The notes below the pieces were generated by a model that was not told where the DNA came from, ran no database searches, and saw only the letters and a list, made by a program, of their open reading frames with translations. Position numbers and translations under genes: made by a program. Source: Nakaseomyces glabratus (Eukaryota; Ascomycota; Saccharomycetes; Saccharomycetales; Saccharomycetaceae). Taken from it: 64,000 bases of DNA. This document shows positions 1-9,169 of this stretch, one piece after another (position 1 is the stretch's first letter; each line of letters opens with the position of its first letter). The stretch is taken from the NCBI RefSeq assembly GCF_010111755.1, contig NC_088952.1:372001-436000 (forward strand). The letters run 5' to 3'.

Positions 1-135
1 CCACAACAAGCTGTGAAGAAGGAAAGCGCACTTATCGCATATATATAGAGCATTGACCTAAATACATATACGTACACAATAACCTATCATGTTATCTTAC
101 CGTAATGATTACCAAATAGCGAACTCGCGAGAAAC

Positions 136-173
136 GCAAAATGCTAAAAGCAAAATGCTAAAAGCAAAATGCG
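136..173. repeat. 14-bp tandem repeat, about 2.7 copies
   Basis: The unit GCAAAATGCTAAAA occurs at 136-149 and 150-163, followed by a partial third copy that runs into GCGGAAAGC repeats. It is a small non-coding minisatellite upstream of the first gene, with no visible function. Confidence 0.7.
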
Positions 174-455
174 GAAAGCGGAAAGCAGAAGAAAAAAGCA
201 ACACATCCCGCCGCACGTAAACCCCCCCCTATTGTGCCCAGAGCAGGGAAAAAAAAGGGGGTAAGAGAGAGAGAGACAAACCGCGCGTGCCGGGATTAAT
301 GCCCAAAACGGGAAGTCGAAATCTATCAAAAAAGAGAACAACAAAACACTCAGAAGAGACACCATAAGAAACACGCGCACAAGACACAGAACGCCAATCC
401 CTTCCTTTAACGGGGGGGCACCCCCACTGCCTCGTCTGTGTACGGATGTAGGAGG

Positions 456-479
456 AGGGGTGATACCACCCCTTAGTCA
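456..479. promoter_or_regulatory. Stress element cluster (two STREs and a Yap1-type site)
   Basis: AGGGG at 456-460 and CCCCT at 469-473 match the Msn2/Msn4 stress response element. TTAGTCA at 473-479 is the reverse complement of TGACTAA, a Yap1 recognition form, and overlaps the second STRE by one base. They lie about 410-435 bases before the YCP4 start. Flavodoxin-like proteins of this family respond to oxidative stress in S. cerevisiae, so the sites make biological sense; binding here is inferred. Confidence 0.45.
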
Positions 480-759
480 GTGGACGTGTGCAGTGAGGAA
501 ACCAGCTTTCTCGTAATAATTACACGAGCGCACAGACGAGCGTGCAGTAAGAGGGGAGGGACAGCAAAGACAGCAGAGAGACAGCAAAGAGACGAAGGAG
601 ACGGCCAAAGCGATACTGTGGGACGCCTCGAGGTGGACTAGACTGGTGGGACCGGTGGGTAGAGAGGGACGAGTAGAGAGGGACGGGGGGGAGGGATCTA
701 CTACCCCTTCTTTATCCTTCCAATTGGAAGAAAAATAAAAAAGCCATGGGTGGTGGGAA

Positions 760-767
760 TATATATA
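760..767 (+). promoter_or_regulatory. TATA box of YCP4
   Basis: TATATATA lies 124 bases before the ATG at 891, inside the usual yeast TATA-to-start range. It agrees with an inducible promoter carrying stress elements further upstream. Confidence 0.5.
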
Positions 768-890
768 GACTGGTGGAAGAAAAGCTGGCAAAAAAGAAGC
801 ATACCCCCCCAATTGGAACTTACTTTTTTGTTGGACTAAGAGGTAACAACTCACATACACTTAAACAACAAAAAACTAACATAACACAAG

Positions 891-1706
891 ATGAAGGTTG
901 CTATTATCACTTACTCCACTTATGGTCACATCGACAACTTGGCTAGAGCTGTCAAGAAGGGTGTTGAGTCCGCCGGCGGTCAGGCAGACCTGTACAGAGT
1001 CGAGGAGACTTTGTCCAAGGAGATCCTAGCACAGATGAACGCCCCTGAAAAGGCTTCCGATATCCCAGTAGCAACTGAGAACATCCTCACTGAATACGAC
1101 GCTTTCTTGTTCGGTGTTCCAACCAGGTTCGGTACTTTGCCAGCCCAATGGTCCTCCTTCTGGGACAAGACCGGTGGTCTGTGGGCCCAAGGTGCTTTGA
1201 ACGGTAAGGTCGGTGGTTTCTTCGTCTCCACCTCCAGTTACGGTGGTGGTCAAGAAGCCACTGTCAAGCACTGTTTGTCCTACTTGGCTCACCACGGTAT
1301 CATCTACGTGCCATTGGGTTACAAGAACGCCTTCGCCGAGTTGGCCAACATCGAAGAAGTCCACGGTGGCTCCCCATGGGGTGCCGGTACCTTGGCTGGC
1401 GCTGACGGTTCCAGAACCGCCTCTGAATTGGAATTGAGAATCGCCCAAATCCAAGGTAAGACCTTCTACGAAACCGCTATCAAGTTCGCTCCAACCTCGT
1501 CTGCCATGATGGACGACAAGATGATGAAGGACGATAAGATGATGAAGGATGACAAGATGATGAAGGACGACAAGATGAAGTCCGGTAAGAAGGCCGCCAT
1601 GAAGGACGACAAGATGATGAAGGACGACAAGATGAAGGATGACAAGATGAAGGACGACAAGATGAAGGAGAAGGACAGCAAGTTCTCTTGTTGTACTGTT
1701 ATGTAA
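891..1706 (+). CDS. YCP4: Flavodoxin-like membrane-anchored protein, Ycp4 family
   Basis: A 271-residue protein of the WrbA/Pst2/Rfs1/Ycp4 flavodoxin-like family, FMN-binding quinone reductase-type proteins that sit at eisosome/plasma-membrane sites in yeast. Residues 1-195 hold the flavodoxin fold, with the phosphate-binding start ITYSTYGH, the GVPTRFG segment and the SYGGGQE loop. Residues 206-265 are an unusual low-complexity tail built from repeats of KDDKMM and KDDKM. The last five residues, CCTVM, form a CaaX-type prenylation box (C268) with an adjacent cysteine (C267) suited to palmitoylation. S. cerevisiae Ycp4 ends the same way, which separates it from Pst2 and Rfs1. The repeat linker is the main difference, since the S. 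cerevisiae linker as I recall it is Lys/Ala/Thr-rich. Codon use is strongly biased, suggesting high expression. Confidence 0.9.
   Translation: MKVAIITYSTYGHIDNLARAVKKGVESAGGQADLYRVEETLSKEILAQMNAPEKASDIPVATENILTEYDAFLFGVPTRFGTLPAQWSSFWDKTGGLWAQGALNGKVGGFFVSTSSYGGGQEATVKHCLSYLAHHGIIYVPLGYKNAFAELANIEEVHGGSPWGAGTLAGADGSRTASELELRIAQIQGKTFYETAIKFAPTSSAMMDDKMMKDDKMMKDDKMMKDDKMKSGKKAAMKDDKMMKDDKMKDDKMKDDKMKEKDSKFSCCTVM
1506..1674 (+). repeat. In-frame tandem repeat coding KDDKM(M) units
   Basis: Within YCP4, 18-bp and 15-bp units encode about eight copies of KDDKMM or KDDKM, broken once by a SGKKAA spacer. The units differ only at synonymous third positions such as GAC/GAT, so the peptide is conserved more than the DNA. 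The tract links the flavodoxin domain to the lipid-anchor box. Confidence 0.9.
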
Positions 1707-2357
1707 GATTAATCCATTGATATTTCCCCCCTAAGCCTTTCTAATCATGGCATTTTTCCTCATACTTACACCTGAATAAATCCCATCACCATCACACACA
1801 CAACCCCCACCACCATTCAAAAATTAAAAAGAATACTACCAATTTTTTTTTTACAATCAATATGTTTCCTCAGAAAGATATGAGAAGTTTGAAGGATTAT
1901 TAGATAGAATCGGGAACTAATTTACTAAGGGGAAGAGATTTTCTTTAATTTTTTTTTATTTTATTTTACTTTTGTTCTTTTATCTTTTCTTCTTAAGCTT
2001 CTCTGTCTATTTTTGAAGTTTGTTTTATCTTTTATGTTAATATCCTAGACATCTAACCCTAATACAATAAAAAATCTTTTACTAAAAAAATAAGAAACAA
2101 ATTCCTGTATTTCTTATACTAATTACTCACACACTGCTATTTTTTTTTTTAACTAAGATAAATTATTGGCCTTTAGTTTTTTGCTGGACTCTTCGAAGCG
2201 ATAAGAAGTGCTTTTTAATATTTTCTTGCTGTAATAAAGATCAAGGATAAACATAGCCTACATATAAACCCTATTATATTAATTAATAACATCTCTATAT
2301 TATACGTGTCTTAGCTAGTGTTCCACAACACCCAAAGTTTTTACTTTTTTTTTGCAG

Positions 2358-2367
2358 AGCTCATCGC
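2358..2367. promoter_or_regulatory. PAC box upstream of POL31
   Basis: AGCTCATCGC is the reverse complement of GCGATGAGCT, the PAC element bound by Dot6/Tod6 in yeast. It lies about 105-114 bases before the POL31 start. PAC is typical of ribosome-biogenesis genes, so its presence at a replication gene is slightly unexpected. Confidence 0.5.
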
Positions 2368-2378
2368 TTTTCGCATTT

Positions 2379-2384
2379 ACGCGT
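2379..2384. promoter_or_regulatory. MCB (MBF site) upstream of POL31
   Basis: ACGCGT, the palindromic Mlu I cell-cycle box, lies 88 bases before the POL31 ATG. MBF drives G1/S transcription of DNA-replication genes in S. cerevisiae, which suits a DNA polymerase delta subunit. Only one copy is present. Confidence 0.6.
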
Positions 2385-2471
2385 TGATTAATATACAAAA
2401 ATAAATAGCACTACAGTTCACTCAGTACTGCAAAAGCACAATACAAAAGATCTCGCCAACACGCACTGACA

Positions 2472-3911
2472 ATGGACTCACTGCTGGAGAAGTTTAACAG
2501 CAAGCGCACAAGCACGCACGAAAAGCCCCTCCAAAGAGCCCGCATCAATGAGGACTTCGAGCAAGACAACGCCTTCGCGCTGGACTTCGACAAGAGGGAT
2601 TACTCCCCGCAGTACCACTTCCTGTACCAGTACAGACTGACCGTGCTCAAGAACCGCATCAGGGAGCAGTGCTATAAGAAATGGGACGCCGGGTTCCAAT
2701 TGAACGGTAAAGAGGTCGTCGAGAAGAAAAATGTCCTCGATATACAGGGCAAAGAGCCCTGCTGGTGCATTGGTACCATATACAGAGAGATGAAGTATAA
2801 GCCCAACGTCCTGGAAGAGGTCATGAACGACACTTACGGCACAGTCGACATAAACCCTGAGAGTTACACAGACCCCGACGGAACAGACGAGATAATGTTG
2901 GAAGACGAAAGTGGTAGACTGATCCTAGTAGGCGATATGATTGCAGAGACACCGTTCATTACCGGCACTGTGATAGGTGTTCTGGGTATGGAAGCTGATG
3001 CGGGTACTTTCCAGGTGCTTGACCTATGTTACCCGAAAGCCCTTCCACAGGAGCCTATGCCAGCCGCTACGTCGAAGGGTAAAATTGCCCTTGTCTCCGG
3101 TATAAACATCTCCACAACAGCACAAGAACGTGTGATAAAGCTGCAACTGTTGCAAGAGTACCTGATGGGTAGGCTAGGTAACGAAGAAGCTGTCGCTCAG
3201 ATTGGTAGGTTATTGATCTGCGGTGATTCCATAGATTTTAACCCCAGCTCCGAAGACCCTGGGGCGTTAGTGAACAAACTAGATGAATTCGGCAAGTTTT
3301 TGGGGAACACTTTACAATCTATATCAATTGACATTATGCCTGGTGCCAACGACCCCAGCGATAGGACACTTCCGCAACAACCATTGCATAAAGCATTATT
3401 CCGTGAAAATCTGGGCCAGTATTTTGATAAAGTGAATGCTAACTTGTTGAATCTGGTGACGAATCCGTATGTGTTTAGTATTAATGGCCTGGAGTTACTC
3501 ACCACTGCGGGACAGAACATCACAGATATTTGCAAGTACGTCATACCTGCAAAGTCGGACACGGAGTCCACTACAAACGTCTCTACAGATGACACGGATG
3601 CCAAGTGTGCCAAGACCACAGAGCATATATTAGACTTGATGGAGTGTACGTTGAAATGGCAGAACATTGCACCCACAGCTCCAGACACCTTGTGGTGTTA
3701 TCCTTACAAAGACAGAGATCCATTTATTCTGAATAAATGGCCTCACGTGTACATAGTCGGCAATCAGCCATACTTTGGTACCAGGAAAGTGAGCTTGGAC
3801 GGTGTCGAAGTAGTTATGATATCAGTGCCTACATTCAGCGAAACAGGTCAGATAGTGCTCTTGGATCTCGAAGACTTGAGCACGGAAGTAGTAACGATAG
3901 GTAGTATTTAG
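2472..3911 (+). CDS. POL31: DNA polymerase delta small (B) subunit
   Basis: A 479-residue protein matching Pol31 (487 in S. cerevisiae), the essential B-subunit that joins catalytic Pol3 to Pol32 in DNA polymerase delta and also takes part in polymerase zeta. The N-terminal part contains the family run DYSPQYHFLYQYRL and an OB-type region at about residues 45-190 (LILVGDMIAETPFITGTVIGVLG). The second half is the catalytically dead phosphoesterase fold, with the GRLLICGDSI strand, the DIMPGANDPSD loop, FSINGLELLTTAGQNI, and the late PHVYIVGNQPYF segment. The ATG at 2472 gives the expected N-terminus. Nuclear, replication and repair. The MCB upstream supports S-phase expression. Position agrees with YJR006W. 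Confidence 0.93.
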   Translation: MDSLLEKFNSKRTSTHEKPLQRARINEDFEQDNAFALDFDKRDYSPQYHFLYQYRLTVLKNRIREQCYKKWDAGFQLNGKEVVEKKNVLDIQGKEPCWCIGTIYREMKYKPNVLEEVMNDTYGTVDINPESYTDPDGTDEIMLEDESGRLILVGDMIAETPFITGTVIGVLGMEADAGTFQVLDLCYPKALPQEPMPAATSKGKIALVSGINISTTAQERVIKLQLLQEYLMGRLGNEEAVAQIGRLLICGDSIDFNPSSEDPGALVNKLDEFGKFLGNTLQSISIDIMPGANDPSDRTLPQQPLHKALFRENLGQYFDKVNANLLNLVTNPYVFSINGLELLTTAGQNITDICKYVIPAKSDTESTTNVSTDDTDAKCAKTTEHILDLMECTLKWQNIAPTAPDTLWCYPYKDRDPFILNKWPHVYIVGNQPYFGTRKVSLDGVEVVMISVPTFSETGQIVLLDLEDLSTEVVTIGSI

Positions 3912-4224
3912 AGTGTATTTAGTTTTTTAAATTTAAATAAATCACCTACCAGACCAGAAAATTGAAAGCAAAAAAAAAAGAGAATCGAAACTAGACACTT
4001 GTATTCGAAACAACATCAGTTCAGATATTGTCGCTAACAGTGTCTTTATTTATTATATGTACAGTAGTAGCTACAATTATAATAGTCATTGTTGTGGCAG
4101 TATAGTGCACATCCATGCCTAAAACATTAAATTCGTGAAGGAGTCATACCCAAAAGAGGCAATACACTGAAGTTACCCGGAGAGATTAGTACTACAAAAA
4201 AAAAAGAAAATAAAAAAATATAAA
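3912..4224. other. Intergenic between POL31 and tRNA-Trp
   Basis: About 310 bases of AT-rich DNA with A-runs. It contains the POL31 3' end and, at its right edge (4212-4218), an A7 run that is a T7 terminator for the minus-strand tRNA gene. I see nothing else. Confidence 0.5.
4212..4218 (-). terminator. RNA polymerase III terminator of tRNA-Trp
   Basis: A run of seven A on the + strand gives T7 on the minus strand, six bases after the tRNA 3' end, a standard Pol III stop. Confidence 0.75.
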
Positions 4225-4333
4225 TGAAACGGACAGGAATTGAACCTGCAACCCTTCGATTGCAATCATGAATTCCGAGGAAAATCCCAGAGTTTAACTG
4301 GAGTCGAAAGCTCTACCATTGAGCCACCGCTTC
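4225..4333 (-). tRNA. tRNA-Trp (CCA) with intron
   Basis: Read on the minus strand, GAAGCGGTGGCTC begins at 4333 and the gene ends with GTCCGTTTCA at 4225. It is nearly identical to S. cerevisiae tRNA-Trp. The D arm is CTCAATGGTAGAG, the anticodon stem TTCGA/TCGAA encloses CCA, and the T arm is GCAGGTTCAATTCCTGT. A 37-base intron (about 4261-4297) follows one base after the anticodon, and its CTGG can pair with the anticodon region. The exons sum to 72 nt. Exon 1 appears to end in G at position 37, where S. cerevisiae has A. The CCA end is not encoded, as normal in eukaryotes. Confidence 0.97.
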
Positions 4334-4680
4334 ATCTATTTCTGTGGAAACTAAAACTCAAACATGACACTACTATCTCTCTGCCCTAAATACAAATTCC
4401 AAAAAAAAGAAAGAAAGAAAAAGTAATCCGCAAAATTTCAAAATCTCGCATTGCTACGGTATCCTCTGAGGATTATGATAAGAGAATTAGCCTTCGAGTG
4501 GGATAAAAAGAAAGAAATGAAAGCGTGTCCTAAGAAAGTACTGTACAAGTACACTTGTACAATGCTGCGTGGAATTTTTCAGCTAATTGATCGACCTCGA
4601 GCACTGGGCCTATGACACACAATAATACTAGAATATGCACTAAACACTAGACAATAGACATAGGGAACTGGGAACTGTGA

Positions 4681-4708
4681 ACTGGACACTGGACACTGGA
4701 CACTGGAC
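4681..4708. repeat. 7-bp tandem repeat (ACTGGAC x4) with flanking inverted words
   Basis: Four exact copies of ACTGGAC, preceded by degenerate copies (GAACTG) from about 4666. ACAATAGACA at 4651-4660 and its complement TGTCTATTG near 4729-4737 flank the array, so a stem of about nine pairs could form around it. It lies about 260-285 bases upstream of HIP1. Confidence 0.75.
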
Positions 4709-4882
4709 AATAGATAATATGTGTGTATTGTCTATTGCCAATGACCCATTACTATCTCTTCTCCGGATTTTCTGTTTCTTTTTCCTCTCGAGAAGGAGTT
4801 AAACGTTGACAAAAAATTTAGTGTGAGCATCCTAGGAACAAAACGATTTGATCACATCGACTTGGATACTGATTAATATATA

Positions 4883-4891
4883 TATATAAAG
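4883..4891 (+). promoter_or_regulatory. TATA box of HIP1
   Basis: TATATAAAG at the end of a longer (TA)n tract, 76 bases before the HIP1 ATG. Confidence 0.55.
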
Positions 4892-4966
4892 AGTATTTGA
4901 GAATACTTCCGAAGAAAGCTGCAGAACAACAACAACTTCAGACACCTACAAAGGAACTAATTCTCG

Positions 4967-6784
4967 ATGCCTAAAAATCCGCTGAAAAAGCAGTATTGGA
5001 CTGAAGTTATCGATGGCTTCCACAGTCCCGACAGAACAGACAGTGCCAATGACAGAAGCTCAAGCCCAGACAACTTTGAGTTGAGTTCTGTCAACTCACC
5101 AGTACGAGTGAACGTCAGCTCTAGTGGTAATGATGATATACTGAAAGGAGATACAAAGGAGTACCCTCGTGATGTCAAAGCGACACCTGAAGCTGCATCA
5201 TATGTCGAGGATATTAACAACACTAACTTGAACAAAGACCTGAGTGTGCGTCACTTGCTGACACTTGCTGTTGGTGGTGCCATTGGTACAGGTTTGTTCG
5301 TCAACTCCGGTGCTTCTCTTACAACTGGTGGGCCTGCATCTCTAGTCATCGGCTGGGTCATTGTTTCTACTTGTCTGTTTACAGTTATCAACTCTTTGGG
5401 TGAACTGGCGGCTGCATTCCCAGTTGTTGGTGGTTTCAACGTCTACATCACCAGATTCATAGAACCATCGTTCGCATTTGCCATCAATCTAAACTACTTG
5501 GCCCAATGGTTAGTGTTACTGCCTCTAGAACTGGTGGCTGCATCCATTACTATTAGATATTGGAATGACAAGATCAACTCTGACGCCTGGGTTGCCATCT
5601 TCTACACTGCTATCGCCCTTGCAAACATGCTTGACGTGAAATCCTTTGGTGAGACCGAATTCATTCTATCCATGGTCAAGATCCTAGCTATCATCGGTTT
5701 TGGTATCCTGGGTATCGTATTGACCTGTGGTGGTGGTCCACACGGTGGATACATTGGTGGTAAGTACTGGCATAACCCTGGTGCCTTTGTTGGCCACAGC
5801 GCTGGCTCTCAGTTTAAGGGTCTATGTTCCGTCTTCGTTACCGCTGCATTCTCATATTCCGGTATTGAAATGACAGCCGTCTCTGCTGCTGAAAGTAGAA
5901 ACCCTAAGGAGACTATCCCAAAGGCCGCTAAGAGGACTTTCTGGTTGATCACAGTATCCTATGTTGGTATTTTGACTCTAATTGGCTGTTTGGTCCCATA
6001 CAACGATCCAAGACTGCTAAACGGTAGCAGTTCCGTCGATGCCGCCGCTTCACCATTAGTCATCGCAATTGAGAACGGTGGTATCAAGGGTCTTCCTTCT
6101 TTGATGAATGCCATTATCTTGATCGCCATCGTCAGTGTCGCCAATAGTGCTGTCTACGCTTGTTCTCGTTGTATGGTTTCCATGGCTCACATTGGCAACT
6201 TACCAAAATTCTTGAGTAAAGTTGACAAGCGTGGTAGACCATTGAACGCTATTCTATTGACCTTGTTTTTCGGTCTACTGTCCTTCATTGCTGCGAGTGA
6301 CAAGCAAGAAGAAGTATTCACTTGGTTGAGTGCTCTATCCGGTTTGTCTACTATTTTCTGCTGGATGGCCATCAACTTGTCGCTAATTAGATTCAGGGAT
6401 GCCATGAAGGCTCAAGGTAGATCTCTAGACGAGATGCCATTCCTTTCACAATCAGGTACTTGGGGTGCATGGTATGGTGTCATCGTGCTATTCTTGGTTC
6501 TAGTAGCATCGTTTTGGACCTCGCTATTCCCAGTGGGTTCCTCCACCGCAAGTGCAAAATCATTTTTCGAAGGCTATCTATCTCTACCTATCCTAATTGC
6601 GTGCTACGTAGGACACAAGCTATGGAAGAGAGACTGGAGATTACTAGTGCCACTAATGGAAATGGACTTAGATTCCGGTAGAAGAGTGCTAGACGCAGAG
6701 ACCAGAGAGGAAGAGTTGCGTGTAGAGAGAGAATACTTGGCCAATGCCTCTTTCTTTACCCGTTTCTTGCACATCTGGTGTTAA
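4967..6784 (+). CDS. HIP1: Histidine permease, amino-acid permease family
   Basis: A 605-residue plasma-membrane amino-acid/proton symporter of the yeast AAT family, closest to the histidine permease Hip1 (603 residues). The start MPKNPLKK and the end TRFLHIWC resemble Hip1 more than Gap1, Agp1 or Bap2. A polar cytoplasmic N-terminus (1-85) is followed by 12 membrane segments beginning near the conserved GGAIGTGLFV (about residues 101-110), with the permease signature ELAAAFPVVGGFNVY, GGGPHGGYIGGKYW, SYSGIEMTAVSAAES and PKAAKRTFW. The C-terminal tail ends in the FWC/IWC palmitoylation-type motif. In S. cerevisiae HIP1 is YGR191W, on the duplicate track of the POL31-SUI2 region, so its place between these two genes reflects a different pattern of duplicate loss. 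Confidence 0.93.
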   Translation: MPKNPLKKQYWTEVIDGFHSPDRTDSANDRSSSPDNFELSSVNSPVRVNVSSSGNDDILKGDTKEYPRDVKATPEAASYVEDINNTNLNKDLSVRHLLTLAVGGAIGTGLFVNSGASLTTGGPASLVIGWVIVSTCLFTVINSLGELAAAFPVVGGFNVYITRFIEPSFAFAINLNYLAQWLVLLPLELVAASITIRYWNDKINSDAWVAIFYTAIALANMLDVKSFGETEFILSMVKILAIIGFGILGIVLTCGGGPHGGYIGGKYWHNPGAFVGHSAGSQFKGLCSVFVTAAFSYSGIEMTAVSAAESRNPKETIPKAAKRTFWLITVSYVGILTLIGCLVPYNDPRLLNGSSSVDAAASPLVIAIENGGIKGLPSLMNAIILIAIVSVANSAVYACSRCMVSMAHIGNLPKFLSKVDKRGRPLNAILLTLFFGLLSFIAASDKQEEVFTWLSALSGLSTIFCWMAINLSLIRFRDAMKAQGRSLDEMPFLSQSGTWGAWYGVIVLFLVLVASFWTSLFPVGSSTASAKSFFEGYLSLPILIACYVGHKLWKRDWRLLVPLMEMDLDSGRRVLDAETREEELRVEREYLANASFFTRFLHIWC

Positions 6785-7276
6785 AAAGAAGAGCTCTGTT
6801 TTGTTTCTTTTCAATATTCACTCAACTTACTACATCCCCCTGATCCATGAACATACTAATTTATCATATACATAAGTACAGCATTTACACTATATAACTT
6901 TTGTGCAATAACAATTCCCAAAAGAACTGCTCAATCCTACACCAGTATTATCGTTGAAACCCAATGGCACTCCTAACGACATAGTGGACCGCAGAAAAAT
7001 TTTTCAAAATTTTTTCTTCAAAAATTTGTTCAAACTAGAAGCTGATTGTTAGAGGAATTCCGCAGTTAGAGTGCAAATTCTATTCACGGATGGGCAATAA
7101 CCAACTTCATTGAAGTTTTGCAATTATAACACTTCCCAATACCGGTAAAAGTAGTTAAGTTGGCGTTTATTCTTCTTGTACTATCTTTTTTTTAAGTTGG
7201 TCTTTGTTTTTACCTCCCTCAGCGCATCAAGAAAAGATACAGGACGATAATAGCCTTGAGAGGATAGCAATTAGAA
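6785..7276. other. Intergenic between HIP1 and SUI2
   Basis: About 490 bases with no reading frame of note. It includes an A/T-rich palindromic stretch near 7000-7030 (GAAAAATTTTTC with further AAAATTT copies), an RRPE-like sequence frequent at translation-related genes. No clear TATA box lies near SUI2. Confidence 0.4.
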
Positions 7277-8188
7277 ATGTCTATTAACCACTGCAGATTC
7301 TATGAGAACAAGTACCCAGATGTTGACGATGTTGTCATGGTCAATGTCCAGCAAATTGCTGAGATGGGTGCTTATGTGAAGCTATTGGAGTACGATAACA
7401 TTGAAGGTATGATTCTACTGAGTGAGTTGTCTCGTAGACGTATTAGATCCATCCAGAAGTTGATCCGTGTTGGTAAGAACGATGTTGCTGTGGTGTTACG
7501 TGTTGACAAGGAGAAAGGTTACATCGATCTATCAAAGCGTCGTGTGTCTTCCGAGGATATCATCAAGTGTGAAGAGAAATACCAAAAGTCCAAGACTGTG
7601 CACTCTATCTTGAGATACTGTGCCGAAAAGTTTCAAATCCCATTGGAAGATCTGTATAAGACTATCGCATGGCCATTGAGTCGAAAGTTTGGCCACGCTT
7701 ACGAAGCATTTAAACTATCTATCATTGACGAAACCGTATGGGAAGGTATCGAGCCACCATCTCAGGATATCTTGAATGAGTTGAAGACCTACATTTCCAA
7801 GAGATTGACTCCACAAGCCGTCAAAATCAGAGCTGATGTCGAAGTCTCCTGTTTCAGTTACGAAGGTATCGATGCCATCAAGGAAGCTCTAAAATCCGCA
7901 GAAGATATGTCTACAGAACAGATGCAAATCAAGGTTAAACTGGTTGCTGCACCACTTTACGTTCTAACCACTCAAGCTCTAGACAAGCAGATTGGTATCG
8001 ACCTTCTAGGTAAAGCCATCGACAAAATCAACGAAGTTATTAGCAAATACGGTGGTGTTTGTAACATCACCATGCCACCAAAGGCTGTCACCGCTACTGA
8101 AGACGCTGAATTGCAAGCTCTTCTAGAAAGTAAAGAACAAGACAACAGATCCGACTCTGAAGATGAGGATAACTCTGATTACGAGTAA
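7277..8188 (+). CDS. SUI2: Translation initiation factor eIF2 alpha subunit
   Basis: A 303-residue protein (304 in S. cerevisiae), the alpha subunit of eIF2, which delivers initiator tRNA to the 40S ribosome. Residues about 16-88 form the S1-type OB domain, with the regulatory loop LLSELSRRRIRS. Ser52 counting the Met, the canonical Ser51, is the Gcn2 phosphorylation site, so general amino-acid control should operate. A helical domain (about 90-180) and the alpha-beta C-terminal domain follow. The acidic tail (NRSDSEDEDNSDYE) carries CK2-type sites. Codon use is strongly biased, as expected. The gene keeps its YJR007W position. Confidence 0.97.
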   Translation: MSINHCRFYENKYPDVDDVVMVNVQQIAEMGAYVKLLEYDNIEGMILLSELSRRRIRSIQKLIRVGKNDVAVVLRVDKEKGYIDLSKRRVSSEDIIKCEEKYQKSKTVHSILRYCAEKFQIPLEDLYKTIAWPLSRKFGHAYEAFKLSIIDETVWEGIEPPSQDILNELKTYISKRLTPQAVKIRADVEVSCFSYEGIDAIKEALKSAEDMSTEQMQIKVKLVAAPLYVLTTQALDKQIGIDLLGKAIDKINEVISKYGGVCNITMPPKAVTATEDAELQALLESKEQDNRSDSEDEDNSDYE

Positions 8189-9169
8189 GAAAAGAACTTA
8201 CCCATAAACAACGAATTAGCACTTAATTTTATTGCACATTGAAGTATATTTTTTTTTGTTCGCATAATAAGGATGATGAAGAGGTAAGAATCTTCAGATA
8301 TAAAAAAAGACTTCTAAGAGGTTCATAATGAGGACATATCCTGTCTGGGTTTTGTTCATGATAGAAAGAAAGAGTTGCCATATCTCTACTCGAATCCTAT
8401 AAAAATGACTCCATTCGTATTATTTCTCATTATCTGTTATATTAGCACTCAAACGGTTTCCTTAAACCTCCGATCTTCATCTTTCTCACAGGAACACACA
8501 TTTAGTATATAACGTATCCTATGTATATTTAAAACCCAATACTACTTATTCAAAATAGCACTCTAGGCTCTAGGTTATCAAGATATAGTGAAGCTACCAA
8601 AGTGAACAAGTCCTTTTAAGGAGTAACAGAAATATGCCAAATAACAATATTGTTCCAACGTAATCTATGAAGCTCACCAATCGATAGATAAAGAATGGCT
8701 GTTAATCATTGCTTTTTCTTTTCGAGGAAACGGGTGCCCTAAGGTGAGAGATTAGTCAGATATCAATAAGTAGAGGGACGGAGAATTCAAGAGACGCTAG
8801 CAAGTGGTTCACAAGGTCATTTGTGTTGAGCCATGCTTATGAGTTGCCATTTCTAATTGTCTCCGTTCTATTTAGCTGAAAATTCTTTGTTTCTTAATAC
8901 CTATCCTTGCCCATACATCTGTACGCTCTCCCTTATTTTTCTATGGTTCTGTACTTCTGGAACAAACGATGAGGGATTCTTAGAAATCCCTCTTCTGGAT
9001 TGACAAGTGAGGCTATTAACAACATTGACTCCTCATCCAGATGGTGGCATTGAAGTATAAAAAGGGACTCGATAATGTGGTTGTGAGATTGAAGCTATGG
9101 TAAATCGAGAAGTATCTCCAATACCTACTTTCATTCAAAGATAAAGTACTACTGTGAACTAATATAGTA
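8189..9169. other. Intergenic between SUI2 and MHO1
   Basis: Nearly 1 kb with stops in all frames and no RNA gene that I recognise. A TATA box (TATAAAAAGG) at 9056-9065 precedes MHO1 by about 105-114 bases. No repeats stand out. Confidence 0.5.
9056..9065 (+). promoter_or_regulatory. TATA box of MHO1
   Basis: TATAAAAAGG lies about 105-114 bases before the ATG at 9170, the typical yeast distance. Confidence 0.5.

Larger units (their letters stand above)
1..890. other. Intergenic region, promoter side of YCP4
   Basis: No convincing gene is visible in the first 890 bases. The sequence is purine-rich on the + strand with runs of G and A, which opens spurious reading frames on both strands without recognisable protein content. 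It holds a 14-base tandem repeat near 136-173, a stress-type promoter cluster near 456-479 and a TATA box at 760-767, which fit the promoter of the gene starting at 891. Whatever lies left of the window is not visible. Confidence 0.6.
1707..2471. other. Intergenic, YCP4 3' side and POL31 promoter
   Basis: AT-rich DNA with many poly-T and poly-A runs and no supportable gene. The left part is the YCP4 3' end. The right part is the POL31 promoter, with a PAC box at 2358-2367 and an MCB at 2379-2384. TTTTATGTTAA near 2030 is a one-mismatch match to the S. cerevisiae ARS core, which is weak evidence in such DNA. Confidence 0.5.
4334..4966. other. Intergenic between tRNA-Trp and HIP1
   Basis: No gene is supported. 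The stretch holds a small tandem repeat at 4681-4708 flanked by inverted CAATAGACA-type words, and a long alternating TA tract with a TATA box at 4883-4891 just before HIP1. Confidence 0.5.

Noticed and set aside
477..860. 127-codon minus-strand frame before YCP4
   Set aside because: It lies over the YCP4 promoter with TATA box and stress sites, and its composition is low complexity.
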